A DNA stretch of 64,000 nt from Moniliella sp. 'wahieum' (lineage: Eukaryota; Basidiomycota; Moniliellomycetes; Moniliellales; Moniliellaceae), in NCBI GenBank assembly GCA_003971905.1, contig RSEE01000015.1:806001-870000 (forward strand), written 5' to 3'. Below, in pieces: positions 32,289 to 45,098 of the stretch (positions are counted from its first letter, which is position 1; each line of letters begins with the position of its first letter). A model generated the notes under the pieces. That model searched no databases. It saw only the letters and a program-made list of their open reading frames with translations, and was not told the DNA's origin. A program made the translations under genes and the position numbers.

Positions 32289-34420
32289 CTCTGAGATCAA
32301 GCATTATGACGGGTGACGCTGATACATAGTCGATGATGGTGACCGATGATGGGTGATAAATGATGTCTTACGGAGTCCGGGGTTAATTTTAATCGGCGTC
32401 TCTCGCCACTGGCCCCCACAGCAGGGCGGGGGCGCTGTAAACATGTAAACGCCAAAGTGTGGAACTTACTGAGAACTGAGAGAAGTGAGAGCCGAGAAGT
32501 CAGTCTGAACGCAAGGAGGAGGCTTTCTGTGACGCCACGCTGGTGTAGTGGCGACGGTAGCTCAAGCCCGGAACCTTCGCATTCTCTCATTCCTTGCAAT
32601 AGTATATCCTTCTTTTGGCGGGCAGGAATGTTCTGTATAGTAGCCTCTGTTAGTAGCTCATGTGCAACGCAATAATGCACCATCAACTTCCTGATCTCTG
32701 GCCTTCTACAGCTGCATGGTCACTACCTGTGCATAAGGTCCAGCGGTGTATTCAGAAAGCTATACATAGCTATAATCGAAATTTCTTGTGCACAATCTTG
32801 TGGGCCTTGCCCACCTTGAATTTTGTAGGAAGTCCTCACATATCTATCCGGAACCTTGTCACCAGTATTTTCGTTAGCTATGTATACTAGTTCGCACCAC
32901 CCCGTGTCCCGCCAAGAGCACGATGTGATCTGACAAGAATCCTTTAGGCATCAGTTTATGTCGCAACAGGTGCCGCGGGCAAGCGGTCTCTTGGCCCACA
33001 TCTTGTTGGTGAACTTACCGAACATGGGCGTCACGGCGTCCCCCCTCCAATTTCTTTGGAATTAAGGCCTCTTGCGGGGCCGATCAAATACATGCATGCA
33101 ATACACCATCTTAACTGCCTGCTCTCTGGTGTTCAATACACTCAGAACACTGGCTGCACGGGGCATGTGCAGGCCCCGTGCCTGTTGACCCTAGTGCCGG
33201 GGCGCGGTCACTAGACACTAGCCACTGTGACCCGTATTCCCGTATATGAGAGGCTGATCAGTCCAACATCTGTTTCGGAAACCATACCTGGTCGATCTAG
33301 ATCGTGTCTCCCTTGCTAAGCCCTCACCCGCTCACCGTAAAACGAAGCTTGATCGTGGGGAAAAGAAACTGGGTCCTCATTGGCTGTATGATAGAGTACG
33401 AGATTGAGGTCCCGACGGATTGGGACGCGATAGAATGTAGGGGTGGGATTCGGGCACCACCGCACTTGAGAATGCGGTCGATGAAAAGGTGGTCGGCTCT
33501 CCAGTATACATTTTATATTGTTAGGCGTGGGATGTATGTACTAGAGGGGGGCAGAAACGTTCGAGATATGGCCAATAATGGAGCTGAGTTTCAGAGCCTG
33601 GTGCCCTGAGATTCCCAGAAAGGTTTGGAAAGGCGCGGGAGGGGAAAGAACGAAGTAGCGGGGCGTCTCATCTCCACAAAGAGCCTAACGCGCATCATAG
33701 TTCCGATAGCTACCAGAGCCTCCGGGATCCTCCCGTCTCGGTCGGGTCGAGGGACCCAACGTACCTATGGGAGTAACGAACCGCGCACCACTGGCTGTGG
33801 AGGGTTATATGACCATCGTGCGTGTTGTTGATTGATGCTGCCCTTCCTTCTGGTTTAAACGGCACCATTCCATATGCAATCTGAATGAATACCATCGACA
33901 TTCAAAGCAAGATTCCTTCAAAACGAGAGTAAAAGGAGACTCGCGGTAATAGGGCGAAGAGTTGGAGGAAAAAGATAAGTCGCAGGAGGATACGGCGGTC
34001 GATGTGGGGATCAGACTCACTTGATCACGTTCTTTGTCACCAAGTTGTCTGGCCCCCTTAATTTGTTCTAGACCTGTTTCCCCCTTTGGATCATGTCCCT
34101 CTTTCCCTCCAGTGATTTAGCTCTGTTCTCTTGTTCTCCGAGGCTATATAACCTCGCTTTCCACTCGATGAATATGATCCTCATCCTTCCCCCATTCCAT
34201 CTCCTTACGATGGGTAATCTCAGGGTGCGGTTGCCTAACTGATTATATATTGTCCTTGGGATCCATAAGTCCTGGGTAGCCATGACGAATTCCCGGATAT
34301 CACAAAAGCGCAGCGGTGGTGGAGACCACCCCCACCCCCCTCACAATCGTCTTCCTTTGCGACCTAGCAGGAAGAAGGAGAGATTGTAGCAGTCACGGAG
34401 ACTCTGCATGGCTAAGTAAC

Positions 34421-36010
34421 GTCCATTTCATTGGCAGACTTAAGAAGGCTGGGACAGGGGGAACGCTACGTCTAATCCTAACCGTTCATCTTGCGGGGGT
34501 TACTTGGGGGCACCACCAGGGTCAAGGAACCAGGGGGATCGCCAGGATATCAGGACCCTCCGGCTCGCGCCATCCGGTCCCGTACCCTAGGTAGCGCGTG
34601 TGGACACGGAGGAACGTGGTTGACATCCGAGCGAGGAACCATTTCCACTGAGACTTAGTAGCCAACTCCTTCCAATGCGCAAACAACTTGCTCGCCGTCT
34701 TGGTGCCGTAGTATCCTCGCGTCGTCAAAACCAGGGGGAAAAACGTCTCTTGAGTGCGTCCCTGGTACTTGGCGTTCTTCTCGCATTCTGCTTGTTCAAG
34801 CATCCGAAGCAGCTCCTTCTCCCGGCGTTCCAAGGGGTTGCGGTGCTCGCGTGCACCACCCTCCGGAACGCGCTCTGCGCTGCCAGTGATCCCGTGTCGC
34901 GCAGCGTGTGGTCGACCTCCATTCCTGATCCTCCCAGTGCTCCGGGTCCCATCACGCGGTAGTCAGTGCGCTGTGTCCTCTGTCTCCGGCCATCCTCGTC
35001 CTCCACCATTGGTTCGTTGTGGACATGGGTGTCGGGAATGGAGCGTAGGAGCTGGAGAATGGGCTCCCGCACTGCGTCATGCAACGCTCCAAACTTGGCC
35101 TGGGAGCGAGTGCAATACATGATGTGCTCCAGCGAGGACATGACACCGCACTTGCACATGCTGCGCGTGGTGCGGCACAGCGTGCGGAGCTGGAGACCAA
35201 CCTGGACCTGCTGGTCGGAGAGCCTGAGGTATGGGACGGACGGAATGGCGGAGAGCCAGTTGTGGCTCAGCGGGTTGCTGTGCTCAACCACGTGACGACC
35301 ATCGGCAGCGTCCAGCTTCTGGAGCAGCTCCTGTCGACTTTTCTCCCACATCTCGCGGCAGCGCTGGCGTTGCTTCGTAAATGCGTTGGCCTCTGCCGTT
35401 TGCGGTCCCGAACGGTCAACATAAGTGGTAATAAGATAGTCGTTGACCTCGTTGGCCGCGGCACGGGCGTGGGGCGCGATAACGAGTAAAGCGGGCTGCC
35501 GCATCCTCCTAGCCGGAGAGGCAGGCTCATGAGCATGTCGAAGTGGTCGTCCTTGGCACCTTGGGGATCCTCGTCGCCCGGATCCGTCTGAACTCCGTAC
35601 AGATGAAGGCATCGATCTCGGCCAGCACTTCGTCTAGCTCTCTTCCATCTGCATGGTGCGGAGCAGGTGGCGCAGCTTGGTCTGAGTGCTGAGCCGCCAT
35701 AGTAAGAGGCGTCCCTGGCGGGTGATGCCATCAAACTTAGGCATGTTCTCCTCAGACTGGCCAGTTGGGCCCGGAGCCACGATCGACGACAGTCTACCCC
35801 TCCCACACAAGTGCCCAGAACCTGCAGACCATCCTCCCGGATCTGGTCCCGGTCCCGCTCGACGCACTTGCGCAGGTTGAGCTTGAGGCCTGACGCGTCG
35901 TCTTCCAAAATCTCCGCAGCTTGGCCGGTAATGCCTGGCTCTGGACCGAAAATGGTAATGTCGTCCAGGTATGCCATCACCAGGATTTCCACCTTTGGGA
36001 AATCAACCTA
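34421..36010 (-). mobile_element. LINE copy B: 5'-truncated R2/CRE-like non-LTR retrotransposon
   Basis: Read on the minus strand. It begins mid reverse transcriptase with the catalytic box MAYLDDITIFG (about 35970), then a thumb region, then a C-x-C-x7-H-x3-C zinc knuckle (CKCG...EHIMYC, about 35130). It closes with a restriction-like endonuclease region (KNAKYQGRTQETFFPLVLTT) near 34750. This order (RT, CCHC, C-terminal endonuclease) is that of R2/CRE-type LINEs. The 3' end shares untranslated sequence with copy A (11436-12034). The 5' end is cut off inside the RT domain. Several frame breaks exist, one being a C4 where copy A has C5 (near 34835). I see no poly(A) tail. Confidence 0.8.
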
Positions 36011-38054
36011 ATTATACGTTGTAAAAAACAACAAAAAAACAAAAGCCACCACGTCCGCGGTTCCCTCCCGTTACTACACAGCACGGGGCGAATGGTTAGT
36101 AGCTTTTGGTGATAGCGTACTTCTAAGACCGCCGCTAGTGAGCCTAGGCATGAGGTATTCGGTGCCCTTCTTGCATCTGCTCTCCTCGGATGTGCAATCA
36201 AGAGATCAAGTGATACCAAGTTCGCGCCCTCCTGCATCATCAACATATTAATTAGCAGGGAAAAGAACCTACTGGTGCGACGAGACTCGTTCGTGTTGGT
36301 AGGGGGATTTGGGAGGCGAAGATGGCATGGGGCAGGGCACGGGCTGTGGAATGGAAACCTGATGCGGAGCAGGAAGAGAAACGCCCATCCCCGTATGAAC
36401 GATGAGAGGCTGCCACATTACCCTACTCCCCATATTACCAGAAAAGGCGATGAATAGTGGAAGATGAGAGGAATGCAAAGGGGTGGTTCCACACTACTGA
36501 TATATTGAGATGAGCAACAGAAACAACGGCGTACTTGTCGAGTGCATTCTGGTTTTGAATGGCCGACGCATTTGATCTACTGTATGGTATGCGCCAAACC
36601 ACTGCTATAACGTAGGGAGTAAAACTGAAGTACAGAATCATGGTAACATCAATCTTCTAAGAGATGCTCCTTCACCTTTCTCCTTGGCCGCATTTTCTCT
36701 GTCGTCACAGCTAGTACCTCTCATTTTTCTCTTCTACTGCACAGGCGCCAAGACCGCATCTTTTACTCTGGGTATACCGCATCTGGGCGGCAGTGTTCGC
36801 TCAACTGCGAGATTTTCCCTCTGAAGACCCAAGAAGACGGCTTGTAGTACTGGTCTTTCATCAGTAGTACCAAATATTCAGGGAAACTATGTACCAATCG
36901 TGAATGATTATGGGTGTCTGGCTCGACATACGAGGCGTGTGAATGCAGTGATGCGATGCCGACTATCAAAGCGCAGATGCTCGCGTTTGAGGCCAAAAGA
37001 TGTGATGAGATCAATTGGATTATGCAGTCTTCTGCACATCAAACCGTTGACATGAGTTGACAAGCCATGCGGACACAATGGTGCGAAAGCGGACTCATTA
37101 CAAGAGGCAAGAGGGAGATCGACGATGGTGGCGCTATATTGCAGAGAGGTCCGGGTCAAGCACGTCTCAGGTGGTCCGCAGCTGTGAATGTGAGGGAAAG
37201 CGGAAAGTGCACAATGCAGTGGCTGGCCAGCAGTGGCCACTAACCCCTCGGCACTGTTCTATGGAGTGTCCGCGACAGTGCATGCTGCATCCCCCTGCTT
37301 CCGACCCAGACAGGCTTCTCCACTGGAATAGACCCATTCTATTCTACCCACATTCTCCGGCCGTCTCTTGCATCGTGCAATTCTGCAGCGTTGGCCGATG
37401 ATCGAATGATCGATGATCGATGATGCCAAGGACAGCCGCAGAGTGCCTACGTAATAAAACGGCTTCCCCAAGCCGCCCACATTGTGCAGGCAGGGAGGGG
37501 CACTGTGTGTGGACATGTGGACTGCGTATAGAGCTGCGCTGAGGCGCTAGGCCTGAGGCGCTGAGGAGTTACTAGTTACTCAGACTCAGTAGTCACTAAG
37601 TACTGATGGCTGATGCATGTGATGCATGCAGACGAGCGCCTGATGGGTGATGCGGATGTTAGGCGGGCGACTTGTGACTTGTGACATGTGACATTGCGAC
37701 GGCGGCATCCAGGCACAGGGCAGCTCTCTGCCTGGATGGGCCGCCCCCACAGGTGTGGTGCGGGAGGTGGGGGCACCGCGTTTGGCTGCTGGGGGGCTCC
37801 CTAGACTGCCTCTGTGCTGTGTGTCCTGGTCGTGCTTCCTCTGGCTCGGGGGCGGCGGGGTAGGCGGGGGCATCAGAGGGCACGCGACGGGGGTGGGCAC
37901 GAGGCGGGTGCAGCCCATGCAGCAGGCAGCACGCAGCACCCAGCGCCTAGCACGCATTATGCAGCGGCGAATGGGCCGGCCAGGCTAGACTCAGTGCTCG
38001 GTACTCAGACGCCCATATTCGGATCCCAGATCTCACATCGCACACGGCTGGGCT
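36011..38054. other. Gene-free interval
   Basis: I recognise no gene. Heptamer units TGA+TCGA lie at 37399-37427, and TGACTTG/TGACATG-type units near 37675-37700. Confidence 0.5.
37399..37427 (+). repeat. Heptamer array: TGA+TCGA x3, then TGATGCC
   Basis: TGATCGA, one extra A, then TGATCGA twice and TGATGCC in register. Confidence 0.8.
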
Positions 38055-40879
38055 GTGCCCAGGTTGTGCGCTGCGGTGCTGCATACTCCGACTCGCCTTG
38101 GGTCGGTCTCCCCACTCTCGCTCTCTCGCCGCTCTTCCCCCGTCCCCTCGTCGACTTGGACCGCCGCCCCCTGTAACCCCCCCGCCACCCCCCCCCACTT
38201 GCACCCCACTGCCACCTCCACCTCCATCTCCACCTCCACTGCCACCTCCACCCCCATCGTCATTCCTGCGCCCTGCCATGTTGGGTACCCACAGCCACAC
38301 CCCGCGCCTGCATCCACCCAGGCCAGCTCGCCTCTTCGCCCTGCCCCCTCTCCCGCTGACAGCGGCACTCCCAATCGCAGGTGGCGCTCTGTCTTGGGCT
38401 TCCCCAAGCGCTCGTCTCTTGCTCGCAGCGCCTCCCAACGCAGCGACGACATCCCCCCCCACATGCTCACCCTCGACCCAGCCTCCTCCCAGCCGCCCGT
38501 TCCTCTCCCGAGTCTTCCTACCGTGCCGCCCTCCCAGCCGCCTTCGACTCTGGTTTCCCCCTCTGCGTCCAGCGCCGGCACCTTCTCCGACCGCCCCAGC
38601 CCCGTCTCGTCTGCCGAGCAGCCCACCGTCTCCCCATGGTCCCGCCCAGCATCAATCCTTCTGCCTCCTTGCCTGATTCACATTCCCCCTTTGCCAGCAC
38701 TACGTACCACGAGGAACAAATGCGTATCTTCCATACCGCTACGGGTCATGCCTTAGGCCAGCCGGTTGATTCCATGCCTCCAGTCTCGCCCACCACGACG
38801 CGCGAGATCCAAGCTTCCCAATTGGGATCGCCCCAGGAGGCAGACACTGCTAAGGGTTTGAACCCTGCCAGCCCATCTGCCTCGCCCACCGCCCAAGTTC
38901 ACGCATCCCTCCGCCCCCGTACAGCGCGTCCACCTCAGGTGGCACACCTACTCCACCTGCGACACCCAGTACGCTCGCACCTGCACCAGCGGATGATCTG
39001 CATCGCTGGCCTACCTTTACCGGATCGAATGTGCCGATGAATGCTAACGCGCTCAGCTTCAGTTCGCAAGACTTTGAGCCACAGCAGCAGAAGCAGCAAC
39101 AGGCGGCTTCTTGCGTTCGGTCTCGCGGCCGGGCTCCCGCTCGACAGGACCAGGATCGGGATCGGGATCGGGTCCCGGCCCGTCCCCTCTGAAGCGGATT
39201 CATTCGGCCTCAGCCGCGCAAGCATCGAGCGGCGGGTCCAAGGAGGGAGCGCAGGGTGCCTCCTCCCTGGCCTCGGGAACGGAATCTCCATCAGGAGGGA
39301 GCAGCGGACCGATCGGCAGTTTGCTTTTTTGGCGCCATCGGGGTCGGGACAAGGAAGCTAAGGCAATCTCCTCACCACTTCGTCCCAAGCGGAAGGGATC
39401 GTTGGGGTCGTCGTTGGCTCTGCTTCATATCAACACGCCCTCCCCTCGCACTCCTTCACCGCCCACTTCGACTCGGTCCAAGCCACCTTCGTATTCAGTA
39501 GGCCACTTGCCTAGTTTGGCACACTGCCCCTCTGCACCGAATGCTTTGATGCGTCCGAATGTTCCTTTACCCCCGGTGTGGGGCCCGTACATATTCCGCC
39601 TCGGCGATCAAGGTAGCGGCTGCCGAGGTGGGTCCCGGCTCGTTCAACAAGATCAAGCTTCTGGGCAAGGGGGATGTGGGCAAAGTCTATCTGGTACGAG
39701 AAAAGAAGACGGAAAAACTCTTTGCCATGAAAGGTACGTTTTTTCCCCATTTTGAGTGGGGTTCTATGGCCAGTTACTGACACGACAGCCTGGATGGTAG
39801 TCTTGAGCAAGAAGGAAATGATCAAGCGCAACAAAATCAAGCGCGTTTTGACCGAGCAGGAGATCCTTGCGTCGCTCAACCACCCTTTCATCATTACACT
39901 CTACCACAGCTTCCAATCGGAAGAGTATTTGTACTTCTGCATGGAGTACTGTGTGGGCGGAGAGTTTTTCCGTGCTCTCCAATCCCTGCCGGGAAAATGT
40001 CTGCCCGAAGAGGATGCCAAGTTTTATGCGGCCGAGGTCACGGCTGCCATTGAGTATCTTCATCTCATGGGCTTTATCTACCGCGACCTGAAGCCCGAAA
40101 ATATTCTATTGCACGAGTCGGGCCACGTGATGCTCTCCGACTTTGATCTTTCCGCCCGCGCCGGTCCTCGGGAGGAGCGCCGGCGGCGATCAGGCAGGCA
40201 ACGCCTACGAGTGTGCCCCTGGTCGACACACGCTCCTGCATTGGTGACTTGCGCACCAATTCGTTTGTTGGTACTGAAGAGTACATTGCACCCGAGGTGA
40301 TCAAAGGCTGCGGCCACACGTCGGCTGTCGACTGGTGGACGCTGGGGATCTTGATCTACGAAATGATTTATGCCACCACGCCGTTCAAAGGCTCGTCGCG
40401 CAATGGCACCTTTTCGAACGTGCTCAAGCGCGATGTGGTCTTCCCCGAGCCGTCGTCGAGTCACCATGTGCAAGCGCTATCCCCAGCAGGCAAGAGCTTG
40501 ATCAAAAAACTCCTCATCAAGGACGAACCTCTCGCCTGGGCTCCGTTTCAGGAGCGTCAGAGGTGAAGGAGCACCGCTGGTTTGCGTCACTCAACTGGGG
40601 TTTGCTCCGCAACCGTCAACCGCCCATTATCCCCCCAAGCCGGCCGAAGTGCTCGCCGCTCTTGAAGCGCAACAGGCTCGGGCGGGTGAAAAGTCCAAGC
40701 CTGCCTCGGCAGGCTCTTCGGCCTCAGGGCTTACTCCCGTTCCCGTTCCCAGCGCTTCATCGCGCAACATTGAGCCTCTGCCTGGTACCAATGGGGATGC
40801 GCGTTTTACGCCCGACTCGAACAATCCCTTTTCTGGCTTTGAGTGCATCACGCTGCACCACGATGGCGACAATGAGTGA
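38055..40879 (+). CDS. AGC protein kinase, NRC-2/Fpk1/Kin82 type, frame-broken
   Basis: Serine/threonine kinase. Family members phosphorylate phospholipid flippases and act in polarity and hyphal growth. A Ser/Pro-rich N-terminal half contains [20 protein letters not shown]. The catalytic domain begins near 39640 with the Gly loop GKGDVGKV, the lysine in FAMK split by intron 39734-39800 (GTACGT...TAG), then VLSKKEM. The catalytic loop is [11 protein letters not shown] (about 40078). The metal motif is DFDLS, where most kinases have DFG, as in this subfamily. After an activation insert come [25 protein letters not shown] and TPFKGSSRN. The tail [16 protein letters not shown] resembles the AGC hydrophobic motif; stop at 40879. 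Frames change near 38640, 38930, 39110, 39600, 40165, 40535 and 40640. The start is uncertain. Confidence 0.85.
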
Positions 40880-41327
40880 CGCACCGCGCCAATTGCCATT
40901 TTGGCGCCCACCACCAAATCCCCACCGCCTCGCCCCCGCCCCAGTCATCTGCTCGTCTCCTACTGATTCACCCCGATGTAATATCCCTACGATCCTACGT
41001 GCCTTGCTTGACGGATCGTAGGCCCTCATTTGTGACTCCCGTTCCAACCCACGTCGCGTCGCGTCCCATCCTTCATTCTCGATTGCACTTGCTCCCACTC
41101 TTCTCGTTGTCACATGTCACTACTTGTCACTCCCTAGCCTTGTCCCCTTTGCCCAGTTGCTTGGGCTGAGATCCTCTGAAAAAAAATGTTGACACTATCT
41201 CCTAACTTGGCTAGCTCAACTGAAAATGCATCTGTGCCTTACGTGCTCACTTCCGTTACCCCGGGCTCAGTCGCTTCGCCCCATACCTCGGCCAGGAGCC
41301 GGACCGCAGCAGTGTGTGGACCGTCAG
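40880..41327. other. Interval between convergent genes
   Basis: 3' flank shared by the kinase (plus strand) and the minus-strand gene. A pyrimidine-rich stretch is seen and no coding sequence is recognised. Confidence 0.4.
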
Positions 41328-42431
41328 TTAGGACGAGAGGTGTAGCGGCGGGCGGACCGAGTGGTACGTCGAGGTGGCGGTAGGGACAAAAATCGGCATG
41401 AAACGCGACTGGGTCCAAATTGGCCGTCGCAGTCGGGCCGCTGTACCGCCGTAGCCCCACCTCGCGCGCACAGAGGCTGCAGGCCAGCACCCTTGGGTGA
41501 CAAGCCGCCACCCCCGCGGCCAGAGCAGCTGCGCGGCAGCATCGGCCTCCACTGCCACCCCAGAAGCGTCGTCTGGACCGATGCGGAGCGTGTCCCCGGA
41601 CAACGAAGCAGCGAGGGCGGTGCTAAGAGAGGCGGCAGCCTCGGCCCGAGCGGGGGGGAGAGAAGTAGTTCGGGAGGTGAAAAGATGTCGGCTGGATGCG
41701 GAAGTGGGCAGGGGGGGGGGGTTAGAGTTAGTACACGTTGTATTGAAGAGCAGGGCGCACGTACCGTCGCACGGACCCAGCCGCCATGCACAGCCCGGAT
41801 GATGTGGAAGAGCAAGTGCAGGGAGAGAGGGGGACGGGGTGCGCGTCCACTTTGCCAGACCAGCATCCAACACTGCCGTGTCGCACGCCACCTTGCCCTC
41901 GGGGCCCAGGAGAAAATCCGGGATGCTCCCGCGCAGCACTGACCCAACCTCGGCCGGCTGCCACAAACTTGGCAGTTCAGCGCTTCTTCCCGTACACTCG
42001 CGCTCGAACTCGCACTTGAGCTGGCCGCGCTCACATCGTTGACCTCGGGCGGTGCTCGTCGCCATCCCCATCGGGCTACCTGGAGTGGAGCGAACAGTGC
42101 ACGGGCCCACCCCGACCAAGTGTCATAAACGGGTCCCCATCCAGCTGCGTCGGGGGCTGGGCGTGGGTCGTGTCGGTGCGCCGTAGGCCAAGCTGCGTGC
42201 GACGCTGACAAAGTCTGCTAGGGGAACGACGCGGGCAGGGTCCAAGTAGAGGCGGTAGGCCGAGGGCCGGAGGGTGGCCAGGCGGGCATGCAGCGCCGGT
42301 AAGCTGGTGGGCGCATACGCCGCGTCACCCTCCGCGTCGTCAGGCAAGGCAGGGGGGAGCGGGTACGCGTCCAGGCTGCGGTCGAGGGCGCGGAGGACGT
42401 CGGCGGCGGCCTGGATGCTGGGCTCGGCCAT
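41328..42431 (-). CDS. Unrecognised protein, minus strand, at least two exons
   Basis: I do not recognise the family. From ATG 42431 the frame reads MAEPSIQAAADVLRALDRSL, a helical, Ala/Leu-rich start. Coding-like sequence continues in a second frame with SLWQPAEVGSVLRGSIPDF (about 41960), then an intron at 41692-41764 (donor GTACGT, CTAAC branch, CAG). The last exon is Ala-rich and Arg/Trp-containing, ending at 41328. GC content is high. At least one frame break lies near 42110. It converges on the kinase gene and diverges from the acid phosphatase, about 250 bp away, so those two may share a promoter. Confidence 0.45.
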
Positions 42432-42678
42432 GCTCGCGTCGGGTGGGATGGAGTATCGAGTGTAGGTGGCCGGCTGGCGAGGGCGACTGGCTCACCTGCA
42501 ATTTGAAATCCAGGCGAGGGCCATGTATCATGCGTCATCATTCATCATGCATCACCCAGCAGCTGGCAGCCTCTCCGATCCTCAGACAGACTGAGTACTC
42601 CGATCAATCAGACTCAGCCCTCAATGGGAGGACTTCTTGCCACCTCGCACGCATTCCTGCGCCGCCATTGCCACCACC

Positions 42679-45098
42679 ATGCCCAGCAAGCCCCGGCCCG
42701 AGGAGGCCATCCCCCTCACCGCCACCAAGCACGTGGTTTTCCGCCTTAGCTCGACGACGAGGCCGAGCCCAGCACCCCAGTCAGTCGCCCTGCCACCAAT
42801 CCCATGCCGGGTGCCTCGTCCCAGTCGGCCGCACGCGCCACCCGGAGCACAAAAGCAAGGGAAAGGCACCGGCCCTGACGGCGAGCCAGTTGTACACCCA
42901 GATGGTCAACCGCCATCAGCTCTCTCAAGTGAGTCTGAACCAGCTGCGCCGGACCGAGGCCCTCGCCTCTGATGCCGCTCCCTCCCCCCCCACCAAGAGC
43001 CACGACGGCGCATCATACCAGGCGCTCGGGATGGATGATCCAGAGGATGAAGACCAGATCGGCTTGTTAGGACATGACAGTATGTCCGCATCCTCCCCAC
43101 GATCGCGCCAAACCTCGGGTGCAGACGCAAACGTGGCTGGGAGGGGTTCAGCGTTCGGTAGAGGAGTACTTGGTATCCTGCCGCCAAGCGTTACAGCAAA
43201 GCAGACGGGCGCGCATTTTGTTTTTTATTGCCTTCTTATTGGCTGGCGTGCTGTTGATGATTCTCGCCTTGTTCCCTTCCCACCGCTCAGTACTCACGTC
43301 ATGGAGAAACAACCAGCATGGGGGAGATGGCAGAGAGCACCAAGCCGAGGCCGATGCGGTTCCTGCGGCAGAACTGGGAGAAGGAAATGGTCTGCTGGAT
43401 CTACGCCAGGCGAAGCCGGGATATGGTACAAATCTCTGCCCGGCGCGATGGCAACGGGCACGCTGCCCTTTTGGGCGTCCGCTGCCGCGCTCCCGTCGGG
43501 CGTGTCGCAGACCAGAGGGCACGAGGTGATCCAGACCGCTGTGGCTGGGGCAAAGGAAGTACAAGAGCTGGCGCCTTTTACCCACATGGGTCCCCTCTCT
43601 CCCTACAGGTCAGCTGATGGCTTTGGTGTGACAATGTACGGTACCGTGATCTGTCGGCACTGATGCCAGATGAAAATGGCAGAGGGACGTGTTCTGTCGA
43701 CCAAGTCCATATTCTCCACCGCCATGGTGCTCGGTACCCCACCATCGATTCACCTGCCCATTCGGTCGCCGCCTTGGCCCGGGCACGGGATCTTGGCGAC
43801 GTTTCTTTCTCTCTGGTCCTCTCGCGTTTCTTCAAACGTGGCAGTATCGGCTTGGTGCGGAACTGTTGACCCCTCCCGGCCGTTTGCAATTGTACCACAG
43901 CGGGTCCAGGCCCACATGCAGTACGCCCATCTCTTTGGCGAACAGTTCCGCGGGGCGCAGGGCCATGTTCCCGATCCCATCCCCGAACGACGAGAAGCAA
44001 GCCGGAGGCAATGGGGGTGGAGCGCCTCCTCCCCAGGGGCTGTATTAGTGCGGGCAGGATCGCAGCGGCGGATCGTTGACTCGGCGCTGGCATGGTTACA
44101 GGGCTTCTACGGTCCTCAGTTGTGGAATGATTTTGCGTACCCCCGACGCCGACCTGGCATCGCCATCCGGCATGTCTCGCTCCCTCCACGCCCGTTTGGA
44201 AGTGAAAACCGCCCTCGCATCGACTTGCAGATTCACCCAGAGGCCAAGGGTGGAACACGACACTGGCTAGTAACTTTGCGTGCCCGGCGGCTAACCGGGG
44301 CAATGCGACTACCGCAGCGAACCTCAACGCGTTCAAGGAGGCAACCCTCCAACAGGCGGTGCAACGTCTCCAGCCGCATGTCCAAGTCCGCTCCGTCTCC
44401 CACGACCAAAAGGAGGAAGAGCGATGGGATGGAAAACTTACACCTTCGTTGATAAATGCGATGCAGCAACTCTGCTCCTACGAAACGGTGGCTTTGGGTC
44501 AATCCGACTTCTGTGGCCTGTTCACCTCGCAGGAATGGCGCGACTACGAACATTTGTGGGACATGCAATTCCACGGCTACGATGGTGCTGGCACCCGCTC
44601 GGTCGCGCAGGGCATCGGCTGGGTCAACGAATTCTTGGCGAGGCTGACAAACCAACCTTGGGACGAAGCGACGCAGACCAGTGAAAACACGACAGTCAAC
44701 TCTGATCCCACCCGCTTCCCCACCGATGCTAGCCAACGTGTTTTTGCCGACTTTACCCATGACAGTGTCCTCACCAGCGTTCTCGCCGCCCTCGGCGCCG
44801 TTCAGCTCAACACACTCCCCCCACCTCAAGGGAAAACGAGCAGGCGCGTTTCCGCTCCAGCCAACTCGTTCCCTTTGCGGCGCGAATGGTATTTGAGCGG
44901 TTGTCGTGTGGGCCCGACCAGGACCGTGCCGGTACATACGTCCGTATGGTGCTCAACGATGCCGTTGTGCCATTGTCCGACCTTGGCTGCCCTGCCCGCC
45001 CCGATGGCCTCTGCGCTCTGGATCAGTTCCTCCACGCTCTGCAAGACCGCCAGCACCGTGCTGACTATCGCCGCGTATGTGGGACATGGGAAGAGTAA
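42679..45098 (+). CDS. Membrane-anchored histidine acid phosphatase, frame-broken
   Basis: Histidine acid phosphatase (phytase-like branch) that hydrolyses phosphomonoesters through a phospho-histidine. The catalytic RHG motif is in VHILHRHGARYPT (about 43705-43745). The proton-donor HD motif is FADFTHDSVLTSVLAALG (about 44745-44800). Both are intact. Before the catalytic part an N-terminal cytosolic stretch (MDDPEDEDQIGLLGHD near 43030) is followed by a single transmembrane helix (ILFFIAFLLAGVLLMILALF, about 43210-43275). This predicts a type II membrane protein with a lumenal or extracellular catalytic domain. The conserved MGPLSPYRS precedes the active site. It ends CGTWEE at 45098. Frames change at about 42850, 43140, 43330, 43620, 43810, 43990, 44260 and 44840. 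ATG 42679 is the best start but not certain. Confidence 0.82.

Larger units (their letters stand above)
32074..34420. other. Gene-free interval with heptamer arrays
   Basis: No conserved gene is recognisable. It contains the CTAG-type and CCGG-type heptamer arrays at 32214-32288; the remainder is unremarkable at this level of reading. Confidence 0.5.

Noticed and set aside
37057-37401. Open frame of 114 codons with a basic start
   Set aside because: No recognisable motif, no splice-supported extension, and it sits in heptamer-bearing intergenic DNA; likely chance.
37947-38626. Long minus-strand frames with Gly-rich runs
   Set aside because: They mirror the Pro/Ser-rich N-terminal coding region of the kinase; poly-Gly arises from the complementary Pro codons.
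41361-41942. Plus-strand frame of 193 codons opposite the minus-strand gene
   Set aside because: No start context or recognisable motif; the minus strand has an intron with good splice signals and better coding character.
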